NCBI GenBank assembly: GCA_029212785.1
Contig: JARGOG010000003.1
Location: forward strand, 33,305 to 97,304
DNA from: Thalassobaculaceae bacterium
GTDB lineage: Bacteria; Pseudomonadota; Alphaproteobacteria; Thalassobaculales; Thalassobaculaceae
Length of the DNA: 64,000 nt
Direction: 5' to 3'
Shown here: piece after piece, positions 42,368 to 51,620 of the stretch
Layout of the letters: every line of letters begins with the position of its first letter
Numbering within the stretch: position 1 is the first letter of the stretch
Position numbers and translations under genes: made by a program
The notes under the pieces: generated by a model
What the model saw: the letters and a program-made list of their open reading frames with translations, nothing else
Databases searched by the model: none
What the model was told of the DNA's origin: nothing

Positions 42368-42997
42368 ATGTTTACCGGGATCATCACAGATATCGGCCGC
42401 GTGCGGTCGGTTGAGCAGCGCGGCGACACGCGCTTCGTCATCGCCACCGCCTTTGCCATGGATACGGTGGCCATCGGCGCGTCCATCGCCTGCGGCGGGG
42501 CCTGCCTCACCGTGGTTGAGAAGGCGCCGGACAGTTTCGCCGTCGATGTCTCCGCCGAGACCCTGTCGAAAACGACGCTGGGGACCTGGGTCGCGGGCAC
42601 GCCGATCAATCTGGAGCGCTCGCTGACCCTGGGGTCGGAACTGGGCGGCCATCTCGTCACCGGACATGTGGACGGTCTGGCCACCCTGGTCGCGGCCGAG
42701 CGGGAAGGCGACAGCCACCGGCTGTCGGTCGACGCGCCCGAGGGCCTGGAGGGCTTCGTCGCCACCAAGGGCTCGGTCTGCCTCGACGGCGTGTCGCTGA
42801 CCGTGAACGCGGTCCAGGGACGGCGGTTCGAGTTGAACCTGATCCCCCATACCTGGGACCATACGACCTTCCGCGACCGGGTGGCGGGGGACAAATTGAA
42901 CATGGAAGTGGACTTGCTTGCGCGGTACGTTGCGCGCCTCGCCGAGACCGGGACGGTGCCCGTCTCGTCGCTGATCAGCCGAACGAATGGATCGTGA
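42368..42997 (+). CDS. ribE: riboflavin synthase
   Basis: MFTGIITDIGRVRSVEQRGD, NLERSLTLGSELGGHLVTGHVDG. Confidence 0.95.
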   Translation: MFTGIITDIGRVRSVEQRGDTRFVIATAFAMDTVAIGASIACGGACLTVVEKAPDSFAVDVSAETLSKTTLGTWVAGTPINLERSLTLGSELGGHLVTGHVDGLATLVAAEREGDSHRLSVDAPEGLEGFVATKGSVCLDGVSLTVNAVQGRRFELNLIPHTWDHTTFRDRVAGDKLNMEVDLLARYVARLAETGTVPVSSLISRTNGS

Positions 42998-44151
42998 TGT
43001 CCGAGCAGCAACCGCAGTCCTTGTCGGAGGTCTATACCGGCGCGCTCTCCTCCATCGAGGAAGTCGTCGAAGAGGCCCGCTCAGGGCGGATGTTCATCCT
43101 GGTCGACGACGAGAATCGGGAGAACGAGGGCGATATCTGCGTGGTCGCCCAGATGGCCACGCCGGAAGTCATCAACTTCATGGCCAAGCACGCGCGCGGG
43201 CTGATCTGCCTGTCGCTGACCCGCGAGCGGATCGACAAGCTCGGCCTGCCGCTGATGTCGTCGCGCAACGAGACACGGCACGAGACCGCCTTCACCGTCT
43301 CCATCGAGGCGCGCGATGGCGTGACCACCGGGATCTCGGCCCATGATCGCGCCCATACCATCCAGGTCGCCATCGACCCGCAGCGCGGCCGTGAGGACAT
43401 CGTCACGCCGGGCCATGTGTTCCCGCTGATGGCGCGCGAGGGCGGTGCCCTGGTGCGCGCCGGCCATACCGAGGCCGTAGTCGACATCGCGCGCATGGCC
43501 GGCCTGAACCCGTCCGGCGTGATCTGCGAGATCATGAACGACGACGGCACCATGGCGCGTCTGCCGGACCTGGTGCAGTTCGCCCAGTTCCACAATTTGA
43601 AGATCGCCACGATCGCCGACCTGATCGCCTACCGTCGCCGCACCGAAAGCGTCGTCGACCGCGCCGTGGAGACCACGTTGCGCAGCAAGTTCGGCGGCGA
43701 CTGGCGGATGATCGTCTACACCAACAAGGTCACCTATGCCGAGCATGTGGTCCTGGTGAAGGGCGATATCACCACCAAGGATCCGGTGCTGGTGCGCATG
43801 CACGCGCTGAATGTCCTGGACGATGTCCTGGGCGACGACAGCGGCAAGCGCGGCGGTACGCTCGGAGCGGCGATGAAGCTGATCGGCGATGGCGGACGCG
43901 GCGTCGTCGTGCTGATCCGCGAGCCGAGCCCGACCTCACTGTCCGATCGGGTGCGCGACAAGCTGCGGGCCGAGGCCGAGGGCAGGGTGCCGCATACGGA
44001 ACTGCGGGACTACGGTGTCGGCGCGCAGATTCTGCTCGATCTCGGCGTCCACCAGATGGTGCTGCTGTCCAATACCAAACGCACAATCATCGGCCTCGAC
44101 GGCTACGGCCTGAGCGTCGTCGAACAGCGTTCCATTCCCGTCGACGAGTGA
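42994..44151 (+). CDS. ribB: 3,4-dihydroxy-2-butanone 4-phosphate synthase fused to degenerate GTP cyclohydrolase II-like domain (RibBX type)
   Basis: DHBP synthase motifs ILVDDENRENEGDICVVA, HVFPLMAREGGALVRAGHTEAVVDIARMAGL; C-terminal domain lacks GCHII zinc cysteines. Confidence 0.9.
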   Translation: MMSEQQPQSLSEVYTGALSSIEEVVEEARSGRMFILVDDENRENEGDICVVAQMATPEVINFMAKHARGLICLSLTRERIDKLGLPLMSSRNETRHETAFTVSIEARDGVTTGISAHDRAHTIQVAIDPQRGREDIVTPGHVFPLMAREGGALVRAGHTEAVVDIARMAGLNPSGVICEIMNDDGTMARLPDLVQFAQFHNLKIATIADLIAYRRRTESVVDRAVETTLRSKFGGDWRMIVYTNKVTYAEHVVLVKGDITTKDPVLVRMHALNVLDDVLGDDSGKRGGTLGAAMKLIGDGGRGVVVLIREPSPTSLSDRVRDKLRAEAEGRVPHTELRDYGVGAQILLDLGVHQMVLLSNTKRTIIGLDGYGLSVVEQRSIPVDE

Positions 44152-44161
44152 GTGTGACCCA

Positions 44162-44608
44162 ATGCCCCGTGTCCTGATCGTTGAAGCCCGGTTTTACGAG
44201 GACATCGCCGACGAACTCGTGCGCGGCGCCATCCAGCATCTGGAGGCTGCCGGCGTCGAGTACGATCGCATCACCGTGCCGGGTGCCTTCGAGGTGCCGG
44301 CCGCGATCTCCTTTGCCTATCAGGGGTCGCTGAAAGGCGGGGTGGCCTATGACGGCTACATCGCGCTCGGTTGCGTCATCCGTGGCGAAACCACCCATTA
44401 CGACTATGTTTGCGGCGAGAGCGCCCGCGGTCTGCAGGATCTGGCGATCCGGGATAACCTGGCCATCGGCTACGGCATCCTGACCGTCGAGAACGACAAG
44501 CAGGCTTGGGCCCGCGCCGGTGTCGAGTCCGGAAAGAACAAGGGCAAGGACGCCGCCGAGGCGTGCCTGGCCATGGTTTCCCTCCGCCATCAGTTTGCAT
44601 TGTCATGA
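44162..44608 (+). CDS. ribH: 6,7-dimethyl-8-ribityllumazine synthase
   Basis: VPGAFEVPAAI, GCVIRGETTHYDYVCGESARGL. Confidence 0.95.
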   Translation: MPRVLIVEARFYEDIADELVRGAIQHLEAAGVEYDRITVPGAFEVPAAISFAYQGSLKGGVAYDGYIALGCVIRGETTHYDYVCGESARGLQDLAIRDNLAIGYGILTVENDKQAWARAGVESGKNKGKDAAEACLAMVSLRHQFALS

Positions 44609-45108
44609 CCTCTTCCGGGAAATCCTCCAAGCCGCGCGGTCGCAGCCGGTCCGTCGCTCGGACCCTGGCGCGGCTTGCCGGCGCCCAGGCGTTGTACGAG
44701 ATCGAGATCGCCGCGGCCTCGCCCCATGAGGTGGTGCCGGCCTTCGTGTCGAGCGGCTTCAAGGGCATCGTCGATGACACGCAGTCCGGTCCGGTCGACG
44801 CGCTGTTCTTCGAGAAACTCGTCCTCGGTACCGTCGGCGACATGGCGACGATCGATCCCATGCTGTCGACCGCGCTGGAGCCGGAATTCAAGCTCGCCCG
44901 GCTGGAGGTGCTGCTGCGCGCGATCCTGCGTCTTGGGGCATACGAACTGCTGGCGTTCGGCGATGTGCCGGCCAAGGTCGTGATCACCGAGTATGTCGAA
45001 CTCGGCCACGACTTTTTCTCCGGCCGCGAACCTGCGCTTGTGAACGGCGTCCTCGACCGACTCGCGCGTCTGCTGCGCGAGGACGAGGTCAACGACAAGG
45101 CGTGCTGA
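44605..45108 (+). CDS. nusB: transcription antitermination protein NusB
   Basis: RLAGAQALYEIEI, LRAILRLGAYELLAFGDVPAKVVITEYVELGHDFFSGREPALVNGVLDRLAR; ATGA overlap with ribH. Confidence 0.95.
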   Translation: MTSSGKSSKPRGRSRSVARTLARLAGAQALYEIEIAAASPHEVVPAFVSSGFKGIVDDTQSGPVDALFFEKLVLGTVGDMATIDPMLSTALEPEFKLARLEVLLRAILRLGAYELLAFGDVPAKVVITEYVELGHDFFSGREPALVNGVLDRLARLLREDEVNDKAC

Positions 45109-45132
45109 GACAGTGCGGCGGGCGAAACCGGA

Positions 45133-46125
45133 ATGACCGATGACGCCAATCCGCTCGGCGAGTTCGACAGGATCGCCCGTTTCTTCGCGCCGCTCGCCGC
45201 GGGGGCGCCGGGCGCATTCGGCCTGACCGACGATGCGGCCGTCCTGCCGGCGACCGCGCCGGACCAGGAATGGGTCGTCACCGTCGATGCGCTGGTGTCC
45301 GGGGTGCACTTCCTGCCCGACGATCCGCCGGAGCTGGTGGCACGCAAGGCCCTGCGGGTGAACCTCTCCGATCTCGCCGCCATGGGAGCGAGTCCTTCCG
45401 GATATACCTTGGCCCTGGCCTTACCCAAGGATCTGACGGCGCCGGAGGTATGGCTCGAAGCGTTCTCCCGCGGACTGGCCGGCGATCAGGCGGAATTCGG
45501 CGTGCATCTTCTCGGTGGCGACAGCGTCTCCACACCGGGGCCGATCACCATATCCATCACCGCCTTCGGTCTGGTCGACCGTGGACGGATCCTACGCCGC
45601 TCGACCGCGGCGCCCGGTCAGGACCTCTGGGTGAGCGGGACCATCGGCGACAGCGCGCTCGGCCTATATGCCGCCCAAGGCCGACTCTCGTCCGACTTCG
45701 GTGATCTCGCAGACCGGTATCGCCTACCGATACCGCGCGTGGCCCTCGGCCCTAGGCTGGTGGGGGTGGCGAGCGCGGCGATGGATGTTTCCGACGGGCT
45801 GCTGCAGGACGCCGGGCATCTGGCGGCCCGGTCGGGCTGTCGGATCTCGATCGACGCACCGGCCGTGCCGCTGTCGGAATCGGTCGCGAAGCTGGTGAGC
45901 GACGATCCCAACCTGTTCGCCCAGGTTCTCCAGGGCGGTGACGATTATGAACTGCTCTTCACGGCGCCGGCCGAGGCGCGTGACGCGCTTCTGGCGGCAG
46001 GGCGAGACGCCGGCGTATCCGTCACCCGCATCGGTCGGGTAGAGTCCGGCACTGGGGTCGAAGTCCTCGACCGAAACGGCACCCCCCTGGATGGCCTCGC
46101 GGCGCGGGGCTGGCGCCACTTCTGA
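45133..46125 (+). CDS. thiL: thiamine-monophosphate kinase
   Basis: LTDDAAVLPATAPDQEWVVTVDALVSGVHFL, KALRVNLSDLAAMGA, AMDVSDGLLQDAGHLA. Confidence 0.95.
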   Translation: MTDDANPLGEFDRIARFFAPLAAGAPGAFGLTDDAAVLPATAPDQEWVVTVDALVSGVHFLPDDPPELVARKALRVNLSDLAAMGASPSGYTLALALPKDLTAPEVWLEAFSRGLAGDQAEFGVHLLGGDSVSTPGPITISITAFGLVDRGRILRRSTAAPGQDLWVSGTIGDSALGLYAAQGRLSSDFGDLADRYRLPIPRVALGPRLVGVASAAMDVSDGLLQDAGHLAARSGCRISIDAPAVPLSESVAKLVSDDPNLFAQVLQGGDDYELLFTAPAEARDALLAAGRDAGVSVTRIGRVESGTGVEVLDRNGTPLDGLAARGWRHF

Positions 46126-46139
46126 CGGAGCCCTGAACG

Positions 46140-46619
46140 ATGAAGATCGTAATCATCCTCGTCGTTCTGCTCGCACTGCTCGGCGGCGGGTTGTTCGGTG
46201 TGTCATCCTTCGCGCCGCATCTGCTGCCGCCGCCGGTGCTCGCCCTCTTGGGGATCGAACTCCCGGAACAGACGGAGTCCGAGGAGAAGGCGAAGCCGGA
46301 ACATACGGCTCTGATCGATATCGATCCGCTGACCATCCCGATCTTCGAGGATGGGGATGTCACCAAATTCCTGGTGATGGATATCCTGCTGGAGGTCGAG
46401 TTCGGCGAGAATCAGGCCTATGTGAACCAGCAAATGCCACGGATCATCGACGCGCTGATTACCCACGTGCACGCGCTCGCCTCGCTGGACATCGAACCGG
46501 GTATTTCGGACCGACAGTTCCTGAAGGAACGTCTGCTGGCGAAGCTTAATCAGGTTTTAGGTAAAGGTGTTGTTGTTAACATATTGTTTCAAAATCTTTT
46601 CGAACGGCCCCTAGGCTGA
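46140..46619 (+). CDS. FliL-like membrane protein, no flagellar genes adjacent
   Basis: N-terminal TM, IDPLTIPIFEDGDVTKFLVMDILLEV..LLAKLNQVLGKGVVVNILFQNLFERPLG. Confidence 0.65.
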   Translation: MKIVIILVVLLALLGGGLFGVSSFAPHLLPPPVLALLGIELPEQTESEEKAKPEHTALIDIDPLTIPIFEDGDVTKFLVMDILLEVEFGENQAYVNQQMPRIIDALITHVHALASLDIEPGISDRQFLKERLLAKLNQVLGKGVVVNILFQNLFERPLG

Positions 46620-47238
46620 CCGGAGACGACGGCCGGCGTCTGACGTGGCTCTCGAAGGGGAGCTGTTCCACCGGCAGGTCGCTCAACGGGATATGAGCCT
46701 CACTGACCGCGCCATCGGCCAGATCGATCTGGGTGAAATGAAACCCAGTGCCGGCACGCGGCGGTGCGTCGGCCTCGACACGGAGCTTGGCCGATGTACT
46801 CAGGGCCAGGGTGCCAAGGAGTTGGATCTCTCCGTTGCGAAATACCGGAAGCAGCAGGCGTTCGAATTCCACGTGGCTTCGGCCTGGCTGGGTGATATGC
46901 CCCTTGAAGACGCAGATCTTGAGCGCGAAGACGTCCAGGAAATAGCCTTCGACCACCGGATAGATGTCCGGCGGAACGACGCTGTCGAGCAGTTTTCCGG
47001 CGTGGTTCGACCCGAACAGGTCGTTCACCGATTCACCGGAAACCCGGTAGCGCATCCGGTTGCCATCGCGCTCGAGGATATACAGGTGACGCAGAAGCGG
47101 TGCGGCGTCCAACGGGTCGAAGCCGGGAATTCCATGGGCGCAAGGCGACGCGCATCCGTCCAACCAGAGGTCGGCGATCACCATCGTCGGCTCATAGCGA
47201 AGCAGACGTCGCATCTGGTCGCGAATGGCTTGCGTCAT
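46576..47238 (-). CDS. PAS-domain protein (PAS_5-like)
   Basis: LRHLYILERDGNRMRYRVSGESVNDLFGSNHAGKLLDSVVPPDIYPVVEGYF..RLLLPVFRNGEIQLLG. Confidence 0.7.
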   Translation of the reverse strand: MTQAIRDQMRRLLRYEPTMVIADLWLDGCASPCAHGIPGFDPLDAAPLLRHLYILERDGNRMRYRVSGESVNDLFGSNHAGKLLDSVVPPDIYPVVEGYFLDVFALKICVFKGHITQPGRSHVEFERLLLPVFRNGEIQLLGTLALSTSAKLRVEADAPPRAGTGFHFTQIDLADGAVSEAHIPLSDLPVEQLPFESHVRRRPSSPVSLGAVRKDFETIC

Positions 47239-47497
47239 ACGGCAGGTCTCGAAATTTGAGCGGACTGCATCGGACCTCTCGATCGGGAGAAACGGGGCAT
47301 GGTCTTTAACGCTTCAGGGATTAACAACACGGTAAAATTTGAGGCGTTTCCGTGCCGGATGCACCGTTGCGTTTGCATAGGGCCAAACTGGTTCGGGGTG
47401 GACTGCGCCTACCCCGGGGAGTAGGGGACGTGTCCCGCCATCCGCTTGCTATCGATCTGATCGCTGCGGAAACCCTGTCCTCGCAGGAGCCTCCGTC

Positions 47498-48685
47498 ATG
47501 TCCTTGCGCGATCCCTCGGTAAAAAACGTCACTCTGCTGGCGATCTGCCAGGCACTCTCGATGTCCGGGATGATCATGAACATGACCGTGACCGCGCTTG
47601 CCGGGAAGGATCTGGCGCCGGATGCCGCGGTCGCCACCTTGCCGCTGGCCTTGCAGTTCACCGCGACGATGCTCACGACGATGCCCGCCTCGCTGTACAT
47701 GCGTCAGGTCGGGCGCCGGCTCGGGTTCGCAACCGGCGTCCTGATCGGCGTGACGGGCGCCGTTCTGGGCGTGGCGGCGATCTTCTCCCATAGCTTCGTG
47801 CTGTTCTGCGTCGCCTCGATGATGATCGGCTCGTTCCAGGGATTCGCGGTGCTGTATCGCTACGCTGCGGCGGATACGGCCACCGACGCGTTCCGGCCTC
47901 GGGCGATCTCACTGGTGCTGGCGGGCGGCGTCGTGGCCGCCCTGGTTGGCCCGGAACTGGCCAAACTCTCCTTCGACTGGTTCGCGCCGATCCTGTTCGC
48001 CGGCACCTTCGTCGCCATCGCCGTGGTGCAGGTCCTGAGCCTGCTGTTCCTGGCATTCGTGGAGATTCCGCGCCCCACCGCCGCCGAGCGCTCGAACAGC
48101 GGGCGGCCGCTGTCGGAGATCGTCCGTCAGCCGGTTTTCCTGGTGGCCGTTTTCGGAGCGATGATCGGTTACGGCAGCATGACGTTCGTCATGACGGCAA
48201 CGCCGCTGGCCATGATCGATTGCGGATTCGCGTTTCAGGACGCCGCCTTCGTCGTCCAGTGGCATGCTGTCGGGATGTTCGCGCCGTCGTTCTTCACCGG
48301 GTCGCTGATCAACCGTTTCGGCGTGATCAGGATCATGCTGATCGGTGTCGCCGCGTATCTCGCATGCGTGGTCATCAATCTGTCCGGCATCGAGATGCTG
48401 CAGTTCTTCTCCAGTCTGGTCCTGCTCGGCATCGGCTGGAACTTCCTGTTCATCGGCGGAACCACGCTTCTCACCGAGTCGTACCGCCCCGAGGAGCGCG
48501 CGAAGGTTCAAGGTCTGGGGGATTTCCTCGTCTTCTCGATGTCGACGCTGGCGGCATTCTCCTCCGGTGCCATCAATCACGCCTTCGGCTGGCAGGCGGT
48601 AAACCTCGGCGTATTGCCGCTGGCCGCCGCCGTCGGCATCGCTCTGATCTGGTACGGAAGCCAAAGACGAGCGACGGCCGCCTGA
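47498..48685 (+). CDS. MFS transporter
   Basis: about 12 TM helices, YMRQVGRRLGFATGVLIGVTGA. Confidence 0.85.
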   Translation: MSLRDPSVKNVTLLAICQALSMSGMIMNMTVTALAGKDLAPDAAVATLPLALQFTATMLTTMPASLYMRQVGRRLGFATGVLIGVTGAVLGVAAIFSHSFVLFCVASMMIGSFQGFAVLYRYAAADTATDAFRPRAISLVLAGGVVAALVGPELAKLSFDWFAPILFAGTFVAIAVVQVLSLLFLAFVEIPRPTAAERSNSGRPLSEIVRQPVFLVAVFGAMIGYGSMTFVMTATPLAMIDCGFAFQDAAFVVQWHAVGMFAPSFFTGSLINRFGVIRIMLIGVAAYLACVVINLSGIEMLQFFSSLVLLGIGWNFLFIGGTTLLTESYRPEERAKVQGLGDFLVFSMSTLAAFSSGAINHAFGWQAVNLGVLPLAAAVGIALIWYGSQRRATAA

Positions 48686-48850
48686 AGCCCTTGTAAAATC
48701 CGGGGATAGTTGAATGGACAGCAATATTTGCTATTGTCCGACAGCTTTTGAACCGGGGGCAAAGGCACGTGAAATAGACCCCCCGGCTGTTGTCATTCGA
48801 GTCTCCGCCAAGCCGTCGAACACGCCCGGCGCCGGAGGCTCCATAGAGGG

Positions 48851-50962
48851 ATGGAAGGGCTTCCAAAGATGGATGAAATGCTTCTGTTCGTAGTCTTGTG
48901 CGGCATCGCCGCCTTGATCTACGGCTGGTGGGCGAGCAGGTCGATCCTGTCTGCAAGCGCCGGAACTGAGCGCATGCAGGAGATCGCCGGCGCAATTCAG
49001 GAGGGCGCGAGCGCCTACCTGAACCGTCAATACACCACGATCGCCATCGTCGGCGCGGTGGTGACGGTCATTCTGCTCGCGAGCCTGGGCCTGACCGTGG
49101 CCCTCGGCTTCGTCATCGGCGCTGTGCTGTCGGGCGTGGCCGGATATGTCGGCATGAACGTGTCCGTGCGTGCCAATGTCCGCACCACCCAGGCCGCGAC
49201 CAAGTCGATGGTTGCCGCCCTGGACGTCGCGTTCAAATCGGGGGCGGTGACCGGCATGCTGGTGGTGGGCCTCGGCCTGCTCGGCGTCTCGGGCTATTAC
49301 CTCGTCCTGCAGTCGATCTACGATGCCGGCGATCCGATCGGTCTGCGCCACATCCTGGAGGCCTTGGTGGCCCTCAGCTTCGGCGCATCGCTGATCTCGA
49401 TCTTCGCGCGTCTGGGTGGCGGTATCTTCACCAAGGGCGCCGATGTCGGTGCCGATCTGGTGGGTAAGGTCGAAGCAGGTATTCCCGAGGACGATCCCCG
49501 CAACCCGGCGGTGATCGCCGATAATGTGGGCGACAATGTCGGTGACTGCGCCGGTATGGCGGCCGACCTGTTCGAGACCTACGCGGTGACCGTCGTGGCC
49601 ACCATGCTGCTGGCGGCGATCTTCTTCACCGGTGCCGACGTGGCGACGATGATGACCTATCCGCTGCTGATCTGTGCGGTGTGCATCCTCTCCTCGGTGG
49701 TCGGCACGTTCTTCGTGAAGCTCGGCTCGAGCCAGAAGATCATGGCGGCCCTGTACAAGGGCTTCATCGTCTCCGCCGTGCTGTCGGCGGTGCTGATCGC
49801 GGGCGTGACTTTCTACATGTTCGGCACCACCGAGACGATCGCCATGGGCGATACCACGGTGACCGGACGCGTCCTGTTCTACTGCGCCCTGACCGGCCTG
49901 GTCGTGACCGGCCTGCTGATCTGGGTGACCGAATACTACACCTCGACCGAATACCGGCCGGTGCGGTCGATCGCCAAGTCGTCGGAGACCGGTCACGGCA
50001 CCAACGTCATTCAGGGTCTGGCGGTGTCGATGGAGGCCTGTGCGCTTCCGGCGATCATCATCGCCGGCGGCATCATCGTCGCTTACCTCTGTGCCGGCGT
50101 GTTCGGCATCGGCGTGGCGGCGACCACGATGCTGGCGCTGGCCGGCATGGTCGTGGCCCTGGATGCCTATGGTCCGGTGACCGACAACGCCGGTGGTATC
50201 GCCGAGATGGCGGAACTGCCGGAAGAGGTGCGCACCATCACCGACGCGCTCGACGCGGTGGGCAACACCACCAAGGCGGTGACCAAGGGCTATGCCATCG
50301 GTTCCGCCGGTCTGGCCGCTCTGGTGCTGTTCGCGGCCTATACCGAGGACCTGAAATACTACTTCCCGGACCTGACGGTGGAGTTCCGCCTGCAGGATCC
50401 GTTCGTGGTGGTCGGGCTCTTCATCGGCGGCATGCTGCCGTACCTGTTCGGTGCGATGGGCATGCAGGCGGTCGGCCGCGCGGGCGGTGCCGTCGTCGAG
50501 GAAGTGCGGCGTCAGTTCCGCGAAAAGCCGGGCATCATGCAGGGCACGGACAAGCCGGAATACGGCACCTGTGTCGACATGCTGACCAAGGCGGCGATCA
50601 AGGAGATGATCGTGCCGTCGATGCTGCCGGTGCTGGCCCCCCCGGTGATGTATTTCATCGTGCTGTGGATTGCCGGTCAGTCGGCCGCGTTCACGGCGCT
50701 GGGCGCGATGCTGCTGGGGACGATCGTGACCGGCATCTTCGTGGCGATCTCCATGACCGCCGGTGGCGGTGCCTGGGACAATGCCAAGAAGTACATCGAG
50801 GACGGCAACCACGGCGGCAAGGGGTCCGAGGCGCACAAGGCCGCGGTGACCGGCGATACCGTCGGTGATCCCTACAAGGACACCGCCGGCCCGGCCATCA
50901 ACCCGATGATCAAGATCATCAACATCGTGGCGATCCTGCTGCTGGCGGCGCTGGCAACCTGA
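48851..50962 (+). CDS. hppA: membrane-bound H+-translocating pyrophosphatase
   Basis: [96 protein letters not shown]. Confidence 0.97.
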   Translation: MEGLPKMDEMLLFVVLCGIAALIYGWWASRSILSASAGTERMQEIAGAIQEGASAYLNRQYTTIAIVGAVVTVILLASLGLTVALGFVIGAVLSGVAGYVGMNVSVRANVRTTQAATKSMVAALDVAFKSGAVTGMLVVGLGLLGVSGYYLVLQSIYDAGDPIGLRHILEALVALSFGASLISIFARLGGGIFTKGADVGADLVGKVEAGIPEDDPRNPAVIADNVGDNVGDCAGMAADLFETYAVTVVATMLLAAIFFTGADVATMMTYPLLICAVCILSSVVGTFFVKLGSSQKIMAALYKGFIVSAVLSAVLIAGVTFYMFGTTETIAMGDTTVTGRVLFYCALTGLVVTGLLIWVTEYYTSTEYRPVRSIAKSSETGHGTNVIQGLAVSMEACALPAIIIAGGIIVAYLCAGVFGIGVAATTMLALAGMVVALDAYGPVTDNAGGIAEMAELPEEVRTITDALDAVGNTTKAVTKGYAIGSAGLAALVLFAAYTEDLKYYFPDLTVEFRLQDPFVVVGLFIGGMLPYLFGAMGMQAVGRAGGAVVEEVRRQFREKPGIMQGTDKPEYGTCVDMLTKAAIKEMIVPSMLPVLAPPVMYFIVLWIAGQSAAFTALGAMLLGTIVTGIFVAISMTAGGGAWDNAKKYIEDGNHGGKGSEAHKAAVTGDTVGDPYKDTAGPAINPMIKIINIVAILLLAALAT

Positions 50963-50982
50963 TCCCACCCCCGATGAAGACG

Positions 50983-51020
50983 AAAGGCCCCGGAGACGTT
51001 CCGGGGCCTTTCTCGTTTCG
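50983..51020. terminator. terminator between convergent hppA and bamE
   Basis: perfect 12 bp stem AAAGGCCCCGGA GACGT TCCGGGGCCTTT followed by CTCGTTTCG. Confidence 0.85.
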
Positions 51021-51037
51021 GGTGGACTTGCCGCGCC

Positions 51038-51517
51038 CTATTGGGTCGGGGTGAAGCGTCCGACATTGCCGATGAGCTGCTTGAGCAGGGTGATGCGCTG
51101 ACCCGCCGTCGGCGTCTCACGGTCGACGATGACGATTTTCTTGCCGTCCTCCAGATCGAGCGTGCCGATCGACTTCACGGTTCCCTCGGGCTCGAAATCG
51201 ACATACACGACCCGACGCTCGATCGTCTCGGGGCGGTAGAACGCCTGGCGCTCGGTGCGCTGGCCGATGTAGTACCATGTCGGCTCGCCGAAATTGGCCT
51301 GGCTCGACGGCGATCCGAGCAGCGCGAGGACCGTCGACTGGTTGGTGCGGCCCGGTTCGATCTTGGCGAGGGCGTCCACATCGACCATGTTCCCGTGGGT
51401 CGCGATCTGCGGACTGCAGCCGGCGATCGGCAGGGTCGCCGCAGACAGGGCTGCGACGGACAGGGCCAAGCCGGCGAAGCCGGATCGAAGTCGGGAGAAC
51501 GAGACGGGCGGGCGCAT
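51038..51517 (-). CDS. bamE: outer membrane assembly lipoprotein BamE/SmpA-OmlA family
   Basis: lipobox LPIAGC, IEPGRTNQSTVLALLGSPSSQANFGEPTWYYIGQRTERQAF. Confidence 0.88.
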   Translation of the reverse strand: MRPPVSFSRLRSGFAGLALSVAALSAATLPIAGCSPQIATHGNMVDVDALAKIEPGRTNQSTVLALLGSPSSQANFGEPTWYYIGQRTERQAFYRPETIERRVVYVDFEPEGTVKSIGTLDLEDGKKIVIVDRETPTAGQRITLLKQLIGNVGRFTPTQ

Positions 51518-51541
51518 CGCGATTCCTGGTATCAGTGTTTT

Positions 51542-51586
51542 CCCGTCCGAAACGGGTGACGGGTTTCCCCGTCTGGAACGGGTGAC
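51542..51586. repeat. two tandem palindromic units in the bamE/cytochrome c chaperone intergenic region
   Basis: CCCGTCCGAAACGGGTGAC (51542-51560) and CCCGTCTGGAACGGGTGAC (51568-51586), start-to-start 26 bp; each has CCCGT/ACGGG arms. Confidence 0.85.
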
Positions 51587-51620
51587 AGCATGTCCGCTGT
51601 CGAAGTAACGGAGAACAAAG

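Noticed and set aside
47252-47343. Repeat AAATTTGAG twice flanking the region upstream of the PAS gene
   Set aside because: Only 9 bp, 83 bp apart, no other supporting structure
48731-50968. 745 aa ORF antisense to hppA
   Set aside because: His/Asp/Gly/Arg-rich shadow ORF, no plausible protein features
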